A stretch of 14,785 nucleotides of DNA. Origin: Polyangium sp. (in: bacteria). Its GTDB lineage: Bacteria > Myxococcota_A > Polyangia > Palsa-1104. Position 1 is the stretch's first letter. Each line of letters starts with the position of its first letter. Below are positions 6,621-14,785 of the stretch, in pieces. Below the pieces are notes generated by a model. That model saw nothing but the letters and a program-made list of their open reading frames with translations, searched no databases and was not told the origin of the DNA. The stretch spans positions 1 through 14,785 of the forward strand of contig JANWLJ010000165.1 in assembly GCA_025450955.1 (NCBI GenBank), given 5' to 3'. The position numbers and the translations under genes were made by a program.

Positions 6621-7736
6621 ATGGGCGAGAGGGACGGCGGGCGCGAGGGCGAGCAGGCGCGCGGGCAGGGCGGCCAGGAGGCGCAACCGTCGCCCGGCGG
6701 ATCGCTCGAAGAGACCACGCAGGCGATGAGGTTCGCCGCCGCAAGGCGGCGCCGGCAGCGGCGGCATGAGTTTCTTCGTTTGACCGGTGTCGATCCGACC
6801 GATAGCTCGAGGCTGGTCGTGTGGCAGATCGAGCACGGGATCGAGCCGACCGGCAAGTTCGGCGAGAAGGATCTCGAGGCCGCGCGCAAGAGTCCCAAGG
6901 CGGCAAGCGCGCCAGCGGCGGCGACGGGACCCGCATCGTCGGCAGTTCCGTCGGAACCTGAAGCGCCAACTCCGTCGAGCGACGCGGCGAGCGCCACGGC
7001 TGCGACGAAGAATGAGTTTGCCGGCGCGCACGGCGATGCGCTGGTCGACGAGATCACCAGCGGAGCCACTCATGAGGAGAAGGTCGACAACGACGATCTG
7101 AACACGCATTTGACAGGCGCCGGCGCTACCGTCATCGAAATCGGCGAAGCAGCGCATTTGCTCGGGGGTAAAGAGGCGCCGTGGACGAGGTTGGCAATGA
7201 CACCGGCAGTCCTCAACCTGTTGCGGACCGGGCGGTACAGCGAAGCAGCCGTTCTGCTGGCCAAACAACTCAAGGCGGAGGAGCTCTACGAGGCCCTGTT
7301 GTACGCGACGAAACACCTCGGCTTGCAGGTCGCCTCCGAGTGGTTGGAAAGCATCGCGTACGCCCTACCGCCGGCGGAAGCCATGAAGGAAGTCATTTTG
7401 TGGACCTACGACGGGCTGGAAGCGATCCGAAAGGCGCACGAACAGGGCGATCGCGATAATCGAATCCGACTCTACGGTCGCGGGTTCGCAGAGGGATTCC
7501 TCTGGGGCGAGGCCGGCGAGGGAAAAGCGATCTTGAGCGCGGTCACCTCCGAGGAGGTGGAGGCGGTGCGCTTCGGCCTCGCCGACGGCAGCAAGACCGC
7601 GGGGCGCACCGGATCACTGGCGGCTGATATCGGGAGGGAGCTGCTGCGACGATGTGGTGACGCCGACGGCGTAAAGCGCGCGATCCTTGATGCGCTGGGC
7701 AAGAAGGCGGGTCTGCCTGGGGTGTGGAGCAAGTAG
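6621..7736 (+). CDS. Uncharacterised protein with a peptidoglycan-binding-like motif and a helical C-terminal domain
   Basis: Predicted 371 residues. I prefer the ATG at 6621, which has GAGGTGA (6609-6615) five bases upstream; an in-frame ATG at 6594 would add nine residues but has no ribosome site. The first ~35 residues are Gly/Gln/Glu-rich and disordered. A basic helix (AARRRRQRRHEFLRLTG) then leads to VVWQIEHGIEPTGKFGEKDL (about 66-85), which resembles the end of a peptidoglycan-binding type-1 domain (the W/FQ-x-x-x-G-L-x-x-D/T-G-x-x-G-x-x-T/D-L pattern). A long Ala/Ser/Pro linker (~90-130) follows, then a largely alpha-helical region of about 220 residues with no family I recognise. No signal peptide or membrane helix is visible. 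Similar motif-plus-linker proteins occur as cargo or accessory proteins of contractile injection systems, but nothing else here supports that. It abuts the next gene with no gap. Confidence 0.72.
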   Translation: MGERDGGREGEQARGQGGQEAQPSPGGSLEETTQAMRFAAARRRRQRRHEFLRLTGVDPTDSSRLVVWQIEHGIEPTGKFGEKDLEAARKSPKAASAPAAATGPASSAVPSEPEAPTPSSDAASATAATKNEFAGAHGDALVDEITSGATHEEKVDNDDLNTHLTGAGATVIEIGEAAHLLGGKEAPWTRLAMTPAVLNLLRTGRYSEAAVLLAKQLKAEELYEALLYATKHLGLQVASEWLESIAYALPPAEAMKEVILWTYDGLEAIRKAHEQGDRDNRIRLYGRGFAEGFLWGEAGEGKAILSAVTSEEVEAVRFGLADGSKTAGRTGSLAADIGRELLRRCGDADGVKRAILDALGKKAGLPGVWSK

Positions 7737-8222
7737 ATGGCGTCTACGCCGTATCGTTCGGGAGATGATGCGCCCCGGTACGTCTGCATCGTCTGCTTCG
7801 GCGAGATTTCGATTGGGCCTGGGGCGTGCTCTCGCTGCGGCGCTCCGCTCTCCTCGCTCGATGCCCTCGAAGTCGTCACCGCGGTGCGCAACCGCGCGAT
7901 GAACGTGCGCGCCAAGCTCAACCGGCAGAAGAATGTGACTGTGATTGTACCGGCCGTACTGATATCCGTCGTCCTCTTCTTCGTCTTGATCGCGGCGGGA
8001 ATTCCTCTCGACTACAGCTCGAACACGGTCGGTGGTGGTTCGGTTTTCATGCCCTACTTTCTCGTCAGCATTCCCATTTGGGCGGTGGTCTTTGTTTCGG
8101 TCTATCCGCGCGTCTTCAGACAGACACAGGCGCGGTTGAAGTTCGATCCGGTGAATGCGGATCTACCGGGCGTGCTGGAGTGGCTGGGGTTGCGGGTCGA
8201 GGGCGGGAAAGCGCGAAGGTGA
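7737..8222 (+). CDS. Zinc-ribbon membrane protein, unknown function
   Basis: Predicted 161 residues; the ATG immediately follows the TAG of the upstream gene, with GGAG (7726-7729) seven bases before it, inside the upstream coding end. Residues 17-34 hold a four-Cys zinc-ribbon (C-V-C-I spacing CxxC, then CSRC), a rubredoxin-like knuckle pair. A basic stretch follows, then two hydrophobic segments (~66-91 and ~101-126) that should span the membrane, and a short cytoplasmic tail. The layout suggests a cytoplasmic zinc ribbon anchored to the inner membrane. Tight linkage suggests it works with the protein encoded just upstream. No named family is recognised. Confidence 0.75.
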   Translation: MASTPYRSGDDAPRYVCIVCFGEISIGPGACSRCGAPLSSLDALEVVTAVRNRAMNVRAKLNRQKNVTVIVPAVLISVVLFFVLIAAGIPLDYSSNTVGGGSVFMPYFLVSIPIWAVVFVSVYPRVFRQTQARLKFDPVNADLPGVLEWLGLRVEGGKARR

Positions 8223-8232
8223 CGTTGTGGGT

Positions 8233-8259
8233 GCGAGCGGGCTCACTAAAGTGACTCGC
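8233..8259 (+). other. Inverted repeat upstream of the sigma-54 regulator gene
   Basis: GCGAG (8233-8237) pairs with CTCGC (8255-8259) and TCAC (8243-8246) with GTGA (8251-8254) around the loop TAAA, with a 5-base bulge on the left side. It lies 10 bases after the zinc-ribbon gene and has no T-run, so it is at best a weak terminator, an operator or chance. I see nothing else convincing in the 130-base gap. Confidence 0.3.
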
Positions 8260-8352
8260 GTGGACGAATTGTGGTGGATTCTTTTGCAGAGCTAGCAACT
8301 TTTCGAGCGCTCCTGCCGATACCTCTTCATGAATTCAAAATGGGGAGGAGCC

Positions 8353-9685
<1,333 letters not shown>

Positions 9686-9687
<2 letters not shown>

Positions 9688-9707
9688 AAAAGCGCGCTTC
9701 GGAAGCG
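9686..9707 (-). terminator. Short hairpin plus T-run ending the gsp operon
   Basis: Read on the minus strand just past the gspN stop (9710), CGCTT (9707-9703) and AAGCG (9699-9695) form a 5-bp stem with a 3-base loop, followed by GCGC-type bases and then six T (9691-9686). It is small but correctly placed for termination of the gsp transcript. On the plus strand the A-run precedes the stem, so it would not serve the FHA regulator in the same way. Confidence 0.5.
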
Positions 9708-9709
9708 GG

Positions 9710-11014
9710 TCATTCGGATTTTTGCGGGGCTTCGCCGGCGGGCGGCGCGGGGGAGTCGTCACTCGGAGGCGGGTGGAGCTCGTGGAGGATCGCGCGGCCG
9801 GTCAAAGGCGTGGTGACGCCGCCTTCGCGCGGCGCTTCGCGGGTGGGCTCGCGCGGTGATTCGCGGGCGGGCTCGGGCGCTTCGGGCGGCGGCTCCGACG
9901 GCGTCGGATCGGGCGGCGGCGGCGGCAGCGCGGCTGGCGGCGGTGAAGCCGGCGGCGGAGGCGGGAGGTGAAGGCCGGCGGTCGCCGGCACCGTCGGCGG
10001 AAGATCGGGACCGCTCTTGACCACCACGCCGGGCGGCGGGTTCACATTCGGCAGCGGGAAGATCGCCATCAGCGGGCCGCTGAGCTGAAAGCCGTAGTAG
10101 CCGTCGGCGCGCTTGGCGTTGGCGGCGATCGCGCCGGTGACCAGCGCGACGGTCGGCTCGCGCTTGAGCAGCGCCTCCGACGGGCGGAACTTGAGATAGC
10201 CGTGGAGCTGCGACATCGAGAGCGGATCGCGCAGCTCGATGTAACCGTCGAGGGTGATGTCGACGTCGGGCGAATGGGCCGCGATGTTCTCCAGGCGCGC
10301 GTGGCCCTTGTCCATCACCACCTTGCCGGCGAGCCGGCCGAGCCGCAGCTTCGGGAAGGTCACGCCCTGGGAGAGAAACGGATCGCCGGGCACCGACAGC
10401 TTGGCCTTGCCGTCGCCGATCACCAGCTCATCGATCGCCAGCTCGACGGTGCCGCTCAGGTTGGCGGCGAGGCTCTTCGGCGCCACCGCGTCGATCTTGC
10501 CGGAGAGCGTGCCCTGCACCGGCAGGCCGAGCGCATCCTGGAGCGCTGGCAGATTGGTGAGCACCAGCCCGTCGGCGTCGATGTCGATGTCCTGCTCCGC
10601 CGGGCTCAGGCCGAGCGCGCCGCGCACCGTGCCGGAGAGCAGGTGAGCCTTGAACGAATAGCTCGGGCGATTGAAGAGCAGGCCGAAGAGGCCCACGTGC
10701 ACGGTCGCGTCGTCGATCACGTAGCGCGCCGGCTTCTCTCCTGTGCGGACCGGCCGGCTGCGCAAGACGATGTTCTTGCCGCTCAGGCCCGCTCCGGTAA
10801 ATAGCGTGAGGCCGAGATCGCCGATCGAGACCTCCATTCCGAGCGCGCCGGGCGTGCCGCTCATCGGATCGGCGGAGAGCGTCGACTCGAGCTTGTCCTT
10901 GATCCGATCGCGCGGCAGCGTGGCGAACAGGGTCGACAGCGCGACCGCGAGCGCGAAGGCGGGATAGCCGGCGTAACGAAGCGCCTGGCGCAGCCGCGGC
11001 GGGATCGCGATCAC
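9710..11014 (-). CDS. gspN: Type II secretion system protein GspN, with long Pro-rich tail
   Basis: Predicted 434 residues. The GTG at 11014-11012 overlaps the gspM stop as GTGA, and a single N-terminal membrane helix (ALRYAGYPAFALAVALS and on, ~10-34) begins at once; the frame is open further upstream, but that part overlaps gspM. The body (~40-310) matches the GspN/T2SSN pattern of a membrane-anchored periplasmic beta-rich domain, with repeated layers such as VHVGLFGLL, YSFKAHLLSGTV, LPVQGTLSGKIDA and LDGYIELRDP; the family is thought to assist the inner-membrane platform and is absent from many systems. After about residue 310 a ~120-residue tail is almost entirely Pro, Ala, Ser, Glu and Arg, with no fold expected. 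The tail is unusual in length. Identification rests on both sequence pattern and its place after gspM. Confidence 0.85.
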   Translation of the reverse strand: MIAIPPRLRQALRYAGYPAFALAVALSTLFATLPRDRIKDKLESTLSADPMSGTPGALGMEVSIGDLGLTLFTGAGLSGKNIVLRSRPVRTGEKPARYVIDDATVHVGLFGLLFNRPSYSFKAHLLSGTVRGALGLSPAEQDIDIDADGLVLTNLPALQDALGLPVQGTLSGKIDAVAPKSLAANLSGTVELAIDELVIGDGKAKLSVPGDPFLSQGVTFPKLRLGRLAGKVVMDKGHARLENIAAHSPDVDITLDGYIELRDPLSMSQLHGYLKFRPSEALLKREPTVALVTGAIAANAKRADGYYGFQLSGPLMAIFPLPNVNPPPGVVVKSGPDLPPTVPATAGLHLPPPPPASPPPAALPPPPPDPTPSEPPPEAPEPARESPREPTREAPREGGVTTPLTGRAILHELHPPPSDDSPAPPAGEAPQKSE

Positions 11015-11598
11015 GTCTTGTCTCCCTTCTTCGCGTTCGGCTTGAGCGTGGCGCGCTCCCAGGTCGAGACGGTCATCTCGACGTCGAGCTCCTGGTGGTG
11101 ATCGTCGCGCACGTGAATGCTGAGCGCGGAGACCACCACCATGTTGGGGCCGGTCTCGATGCGACGCATGAAGTCGACCAGCGCGTCGAGCTTGACCCGG
11201 GTGAGCCGCAGATCGGTCGCGTGCTCGACGTACTGCTTGCTGGCCTGCGCGGGCGGCCGCTCGTTCGACTCGGGGATGTCGACACCCGCCTCCTTCGCGC
11301 ACTGCTCGAGAAAGCCGCCGAGCTGAAGCGGCGAGTGGCCGAGCCGGCTCTCGAGCTGAGCGGTGCGCGCCTTCTGCCTGAGGTATGCGTCGCGGTGCAG
11401 ATCGATGTCCTTGAGCGCCTGGCGCATGCCCGCGTTGCGCTCCTCCATCGACGACAGCCCGTCGGTGATGAGGAAACCGACCACCAGCGTGAGCAGCACG
11501 ATGAAGGTGATCCCGAGCGCGCCGACCAGCGTGCGCTCTCTCTGCGAGAGCCGGTCGAAGCGATCGCGGAGCGACTGGATGCGGCCTGAGAAGATCAT
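11011..11598 (-). CDS. gspM: Type II secretion system protein GspM
   Basis: Predicted 195 residues, starting four bases after the gspL stop. A basic amphipathic N-terminus (RDRFDRLSQRERTLVGALG) is followed by one membrane helix (~25-47), a coiled-coil-like segment (~50-90, ending LESRLG) and a ferredoxin-like periplasmic domain (~110-185, with LRLTRVKLDALVDFMRRIE and ELDVEMTVSTWE). This is the standard GspM layout: a bitopic inner-membrane protein that pairs with the periplasmic part of GspL in the assembly platform. The sequence is weakly conserved across the family, so the operon position between gspL and gspN is important support. Its TGA overlaps the gspN start. Confidence 0.88.
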   Translation of the reverse strand: MIFSGRIQSLRDRFDRLSQRERTLVGALGITFIVLLTLVVGFLITDGLSSMEERNAGMRQALKDIDLHRDAYLRQKARTAQLESRLGHSPLQLGGFLEQCAKEAGVDIPESNERPPAQASKQYVEHATDLRLTRVKLDALVDFMRRIETGPNMVVVSALSIHVRDDHHQELDVEMTVSTWERATLKPNAKKGDKT

Positions 11599-11602
11599 GG
11601 TT

Positions 11603-13243
11603 TCACGGACACGTGGTGTCGATGTTGAGGGTGAACTGCTTGAGCTCTTCCGGCTTGTCCGGCTTGTCGGTGTCGGGATCGCCCGACGGCGGCGAGGTCA
11701 CCGTCGAGACCTTGCCCTTTTCGACCTTCTCGAAGCAGTCGATCTTGCCGAGCGCGGTGGTGAGGTCGTCGATCTGCTGCTGGCTCTCGGCGGTCGCCTT
11801 CATGTAGATCTTCTTCGGCTTGATCTCGAGCTCGAGCACGTCGAGCTTTCCCTTGTCGGGCGACGGGACGGTCTTGGAGATCTCGTCGAAGACGTCGTAG
11901 GCGGTGAGCGTCGGGATGGGCGGCACTCCGCCCTTCGGGCCGCGGGTGAGCTCGTCGGAGACCGCGCGCCCGTCGAGACGCGGCTCGCCGAAGAGCTGGA
12001 TGGTCTCGCGCTTGAGCTGAAACTGGAGCGCGTCGCCCTCTTTGCGCAGCGCGCGCAGAGACGCGACCGCGTTGACCGCGGCGAACATGAGGATCGCCAG
12101 CACCGCGACCGCGAGATAGCCGGCCTTGCCGCGCAGGTACGAATAGTCGGAGCGCCAGGCGAGCTCGCCCTTTCGCAGATTGACCTGCGGCACCGGCACC
12201 GCGGCGGCGAGCGCGAGCCCGAGCGCCTGCGCCGGCAGGCCGACGTCGAGACCGACGCCGTCTCCGCCGGTGCGCAGCGCCTCGGCGACAAACGGCTCGG
12301 CGGGCTGAAGCGCGAGGCGCGAAGCGGGCAGGCCGAGCTCGACCTCGAGGTGCTCGAGCAGACCCGGCAGCCGGGAGGCGCCGCCGGTGCAGCACAAGCG
12401 CGCGGGCGCGGGTCCACCGCCGGCGCGAAACGCGGCGAGCGTCTGGCGCAGCTCGCGCACCAGCGGCCGCACCGCCTCGCGCACCGTCTCGTCGACCTTG
12501 CGGTGCGACGGCGATTCGGCGACCGCGCCCTGCGCGAGGATGAACGCCTGAGCGTGCTTGGCTCCTTCGGCGTCCTCGGGCGTCATGCGGAACGCGTCGG
12601 CGATCGCGACCGTGACGTCGTCGCCGCCGCGCGGAATGGTGCGGGCGAACAGCACCGTCTCGCCCTGGACGATGCAGACGTGGGTGTGGTGGTGGCCGAG
12701 ATCGAGGATCGCGAGCGGCGGATCGTCGGGGGCGCTGGCAAACGCGTGCCCGCGAAGCGCGGCGTAGGAGAGCGCGGCGGCGCCGATCACCCGCGGCTCG
12801 CAACCGACGGCGGCGAGCGCGTCGATGCGCGCCTTGACCTCGGTGCGCGGCGCCGCCACCGCGATCACCCGCGTACCCTGCGCGTTGGTCGTCGAGGTGA
12901 CGAAGTCGATCTCGAGCCCGTCGATCTCGCCGAGCACGTGCGACTCGAGCTCGAAGCCGAGCACCTGCTCGATCTTCTTGCGATCGGAAAACGGCATCGC
13001 GAGCAGGCGGATCATCGCCTCGCCGCCGAGCGTGGCGGCGCACATCTCCGGCTCGAGCCGCTCCTCGGCGATGAGCGCCTGGATGGTGCGCGCGGCGCGC
13101 TCGAGCTCGCTCTCGCCCTCCACCTTGGGCTCGAGCCTGCGCTCGTAGAGCCCGACGAGCTGCGCCTGGCGGAACCCGGCCTCCAGCTCCGCCACTTTGA
13201 CGGACCAGGCGCCGAGATCGATGCCGAGGATTTTGTGAGCCAT
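11603..13243 (-). CDS. gspL: Type II secretion system protein GspL with PilM-like actin-fold domain
   Basis: Predicted 546 residues; the ATG has GGGAGG (13259-13254) ten bases upstream, inside the end of gspK. The cytoplasmic part (~1-350) is a complete actin/PilM-type fold: phosphate-1 loop GIDLGAWSVK (7-16), phosphate-2 loop LDLGHHHTH (180-188) and adenosine loop TGGASRLPG (286-294). The motif VNLRKGEL (354-361) corresponds to the conserved 'NLR/L-x-G' segment just before the membrane helix in GspL proteins. The helix is at ~374-397 and a periplasmic ferredoxin-like domain occupies ~400-546. GspL recruits the ATPase GspE to the platform and pairs with GspM. Many GspL proteins have degraded ATP-binding loops; here all three are recognisable, so this protein may still bind nucleotide. 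Confidence 0.92.
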   Translation of the reverse strand: MAHKILGIDLGAWSVKVAELEAGFRQAQLVGLYERRLEPKVEGESELERAARTIQALIAEERLEPEMCAATLGGEAMIRLLAMPFSDRKKIEQVLGFELESHVLGEIDGLEIDFVTSTTNAQGTRVIAVAAPRTEVKARIDALAAVGCEPRVIGAAALSYAALRGHAFASAPDDPPLAILDLGHHHTHVCIVQGETVLFARTIPRGGDDVTVAIADAFRMTPEDAEGAKHAQAFILAQGAVAESPSHRKVDETVREAVRPLVRELRQTLAAFRAGGGPAPARLCCTGGASRLPGLLEHLEVELGLPASRLALQPAEPFVAEALRTGGDGVGLDVGLPAQALGLALAAAVPVPQVNLRKGELAWRSDYSYLRGKAGYLAVAVLAILMFAAVNAVASLRALRKEGDALQFQLKRETIQLFGEPRLDGRAVSDELTRGPKGGVPPIPTLTAYDVFDEISKTVPSPDKGKLDVLELEIKPKKIYMKATAESQQQIDDLTTALGKIDCFEKVEKGKVSTVTSPPSGDPDTDKPDKPEELKQFTLNIDTTCP

Positions 13244-13248
13244 CCGAA

Positions 13249-14580
13249 TCAGTCCTCCCGCCAGTAGACCCAGGTGCCGATGCGATCGTTGGGGTCGCCG
13301 CTGGTCGAGTTCTGGTTGAAGTGCTGCGCGTCCCAGATCGCGCGCAGGTGCACCTGGATCTTCTTCTCCTTGGTGCGCTGGATCGAGCCGGTCGCGTCGA
13401 GGCGCCAGATGCGGCGCGGCCCGACGGTGATGACGTTGTTGACCTTGGCGGGATCGAGCGGCACGCCGACGATCCCCGAATTCGACGAGCTCGACGACGA
13501 AGAAGAAGACGACGACGACGACGATCCGTTCTGGCCGTTTTGCCCGGTGAGCGCGCTCGCCGGATCGGTGATGAGCGAGATGAACTGCTGGGTCGAGGAG
13601 AAGCCGCCGGTCATCTGGGCCATCGACAAGATCTGCTGCGAGAGCCCGGCGAGCAGCACGTCGTCGAGCAGCACCGGATCATTTCGGTGATCGTCCTTGA
13701 CGGTGGCGCGGATGATCGCGGCCATGAGCGGCCAATCCTCGGGCTTGATCGCGCCGACGTTGATCTTGCAGCCGCCGTAGACGGTCAGCATGTCGCCGAA
13801 CGATCCCCAGAACTCGTCGCCGACGCCGCGCACCAGGTTGAGCTCTTCGATGGTGTCGAAGAAGTTGTCGCGCGCGCGATAGGGATCGCGGCCTGTGTCG
13901 TAGCGATAGTCCTCGGCGCCGGACGAGTTGCCCGCCGGATCGAAGCGCGCGGTGTCGGCGTCGGCCCAGTCGAGGATCGCGCGCGCCACGTCGTCGCGGG
14001 TCGCGTACTGTCCGTCGGAGTCGGGGGTCTCGAACATGTGGTTGTAACGCGGCGGCCAGAACAGCGCCGAGAGGATCGCGTAGAGCTGCTGCTGGCGGGC
14101 GAAGTCGTTCATCCCGCCGCCGCAGTTGATGTTGAGCTTGCCATCCTCGGCCTGCATGTCGAGATCGAACGACGCGTTCTTGCCGACGCCGAGCCCCTTC
14201 ATCTGCGACAGATCGATCCCGAGCATCGAGCCGAGGCCCGCCTGATCTTCGGCCGAGCCGCCGAACGCCTGGACGAGATAGGGCGCGAAGTCGGAGATCT
14301 GCACGTCGCCGATGTACTGCCGGTTGCGATCGAGCACCGACTGCTGAACCTTGATGAGCAGGCGCGCCAGGTTGATCCCCGAGCGCGCCAGATACTCGGC
14401 GCGCAAGACGTCGCGCGCGTTGGCCGCCGCCTCGAGATCGACCCGGGTGTTGTAGGCGAAGTCGCCGATCACGCCGCCCAGCACCGCGAGGGTGACGGTG
14501 ACGACGATGAGCGCGATCCCCTTTTGCCGCGCGACCGGGCGCCGCAGCCGCGCGACGATGCGAGTGAAGATCCGCCTCAT
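13249..14580 (-). CDS. gspK: Type II secretion minor pseudopilin GspK
   Basis: Predicted 443 residues. The ATG overlaps the gspJ stop (ATGA). The prepilin-type leader is basic and ends RQKG, with cleavage by the prepilin peptidase predicted between Gly21 and Ile22, followed by the hydrophobic stem IALIVVTVTLAVLGG. As in other GspK proteins, the Glu at +5 of major pseudopilins is missing (here Val). The large periplasmic domain includes AEDGKLNIN and a loop with a conserved GspK flavour (FDTIEELNLVRGV, and KINVGAI). GspK caps the pseudopilus with GspI and GspJ. A run of 14 Ser (residues 353-366) interrupts the C-terminal third, encoded mostly by a TCG/TCT microsatellite. Length is greater than enterobacterial GspK, in line with the insert and extra loops. 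Confidence 0.93.
   Translation of the reverse strand: MRRIFTRIVARLRRPVARQKGIALIVVTVTLAVLGGVIGDFAYNTRVDLEAAANARDVLRAEYLARSGINLARLLIKVQQSVLDRNRQYIGDVQISDFAPYLVQAFGGSAEDQAGLGSMLGIDLSQMKGLGVGKNASFDLDMQAEDGKLNINCGGGMNDFARQQQLYAILSALFWPPRYNHMFETPDSDGQYATRDDVARAILDWADADTARFDPAGNSSGAEDYRYDTGRDPYRARDNFFDTIEELNLVRGVGDEFWGSFGDMLTVYGGCKINVGAIKPEDWPLMAAIIRATVKDDHRNDPVLLDDVLLAGLSQQILSMAQMTGGFSSTQQFISLITDPASALTGQNGQNGSSSSSSSSSSSSSSNSGIVGVPLDPAKVNNVITVGPRRIWRLDATGSIQRTKEKKIQVHLRAIWDAQHFNQNSTSGDPNDRIGTWVYWRED
13483..13524 (-). repeat. Trinucleotide microsatellite coding 14 Ser in gspK
   Basis: Read on the minus strand, five TCG, three TCT, three TCG, one AGC and two TCG codons follow one another, all Ser; an Asn and another Ser come after. 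The mixture of codons shows some selection or age, but the perfect stretches (five and three TCG, three TCT) could still expand or contract by slippage without changing frame. Confidence 0.85.
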
Positions 14581-14785
14581 CGGGTGGCTCCGATCGCGGG
14601 CGTGGTCACCGGATGCCCGGTAGTGACCGTCGCGCCGGTGGCCGGCGTCGTCCCGGTGGCGGGCGCCTGCTGCTGCTGCTGCTGGGCATCGACCGCGCGC
14701 AGGTTGAGCGGCTCCTGCATCTCCACCCGCGCCTCGGTGGTAAACGGGATCTCCTTGCCGCGCTCGTCGTGCACGGTGAGCGTGA
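14577..14785 (-). CDS. gspJ: Probable type II secretion minor pseudopilin GspJ, C-terminal part only
   Basis: Only the last ~69 residues lie in the window; the frame is open through the right edge, so the gene continues beyond it. The visible start TLTVHDERGKEIPFTTEARV, then MQEPLNL, looks like the closing beta strands of a pseudopilin of the GspJ type. A low-complexity tail follows: six Gln, then Thr/Pro/Ala/Gly repeats (ATGTTPATGATVTTG and similar). Naming rests mainly on position: it directly precedes gspK and overlaps it by four bases, where gspJ lies in most gsp operons. GspI is the alternative. Confidence 0.75.
   Translation of the reverse strand, partial: TLTVHDERGKEIPFTTEARVEMQEPLNLRAVDAQQQQQQAPATGTTPATGATVTTGHPVTTPAIGATR
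14667..14684 (-). repeat. Six CAG codons (Gln6) near the end of gspJ
   Basis: A perfect (CTG)6 on the plus strand reads as six CAG codons on the coding strand. It opens a Thr/Pro/Ala/Gly low-complexity tail outside the predicted folded domain. Confidence 0.8.

Noticed and set aside
8272..8289. A sigma-54 -24/-12 promoter before the FHA regulator (TGG...TTTTGC)
   Set aside because: GG and GC are separated by 11 bases, not the strict 10, and the -24 element lacks the CAC part.
9968..10804. A 278-residue plus-strand frame opposite gspN
   Set aside because: No start signal or domain; composition is that of reverse-strand high-GC sequence, and gspN fits the operon by overlap.
11363..13267. A 634-residue plus-strand open frame
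   Set aside because: It lies antisense to gspL/gspM, is dominated by Arg/Glu/Leu/His low-complexity text, and has no domain. It is the expected shadow of a high-GC gene in the opposite frame.
13483..13524. Acidic Asp/Glu run on the plus strand (in the frame 13274-13690)
   Set aside because: It is the complement of the poly-Ser tract in gspK and not a separate gene.

Overview
The window looks like chromosomal DNA of a high-GC, Gram-negative, predatory-type delta-proteobacterium (Myxococcota, probably Polyangia-like). This is inferred from several things together: about 70-75% G+C in most genes, a gspJ-K-L-M-N type II secretion cluster whose GspL carries a PilM-like actin fold, a sigma-54 activator with an FHA sensor domain, signal-peptide + TPR + Pro-linker proteins, and Cys-rich lipoproteins with Asp-Met/Asp-Leu linkers. 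No rRNA, tRNA, CRISPR array, transposase or phage gene was seen. 

Layout. 1-486 is the 3' end of a TPR-like protein of the kind found beside ECF sigma factors. 548-1081 is a small Cys-rich lipoprotein. A GC-rich hairpin separates it from a convergent SprT-like zinc metalloprotease (1119-1928, minus strand). A 345-base divergent intergenic region follows. It leads to a block of three plus-strand exported proteins: lipoprotein A (2274-3581), a TPR/two-TM envelope protein (3674-4501) and lipoprotein B (4511-5830). A and B are clear paralogs of an unrecognised family. A strong intrinsic terminator follows A. The TPR gene then has its own sigma-70-like promoter, placed so that transcription would begin at or next to its GTG codon (predicted leaderless mRNA). 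B is translationally coupled to the TPR gene. 

5898-6559 encodes the two subunits of molybdopterin synthase, MoaD and MoaE, overlapping by GTGA. MoaD ends Gly-Gly-Ala rather than Gly-Gly, and the Gly codons form a G8 run in perfect phase for a -1 shift that would join MoaD to MoaE. 6621-8222 holds two abutting genes of unknown role: a peptidoglycan-binding-like/helical protein and a zinc-ribbon two-TM membrane protein. 8353-9687 encodes an FHA-AAA+-Fis sigma-54 enhancer-binding protein. 

The right third (9710-14785, minus strand) is the distal part of a type II secretion operon: gspJ (C-terminus only), gspK, gspL, gspM, gspN. Its genes overlap by 4 bases or are separated by 4-5 bases, and it ends in a small hairpin plus T-run facing the FHA regulator. 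Functionally, the GspJ-GspK pseudopilin tip and the GspL-GspM(-GspN) inner-membrane platform would export folded periplasmic proteins. The lipoproteins and envelope proteins to the left may be surface components, but nothing in the sequence ties them directly to the secretion system. The items most worth a second look are the MoaD/MoaE junction, the leaderless promoter, and the A/B lipoprotein pair with its differing base composition.
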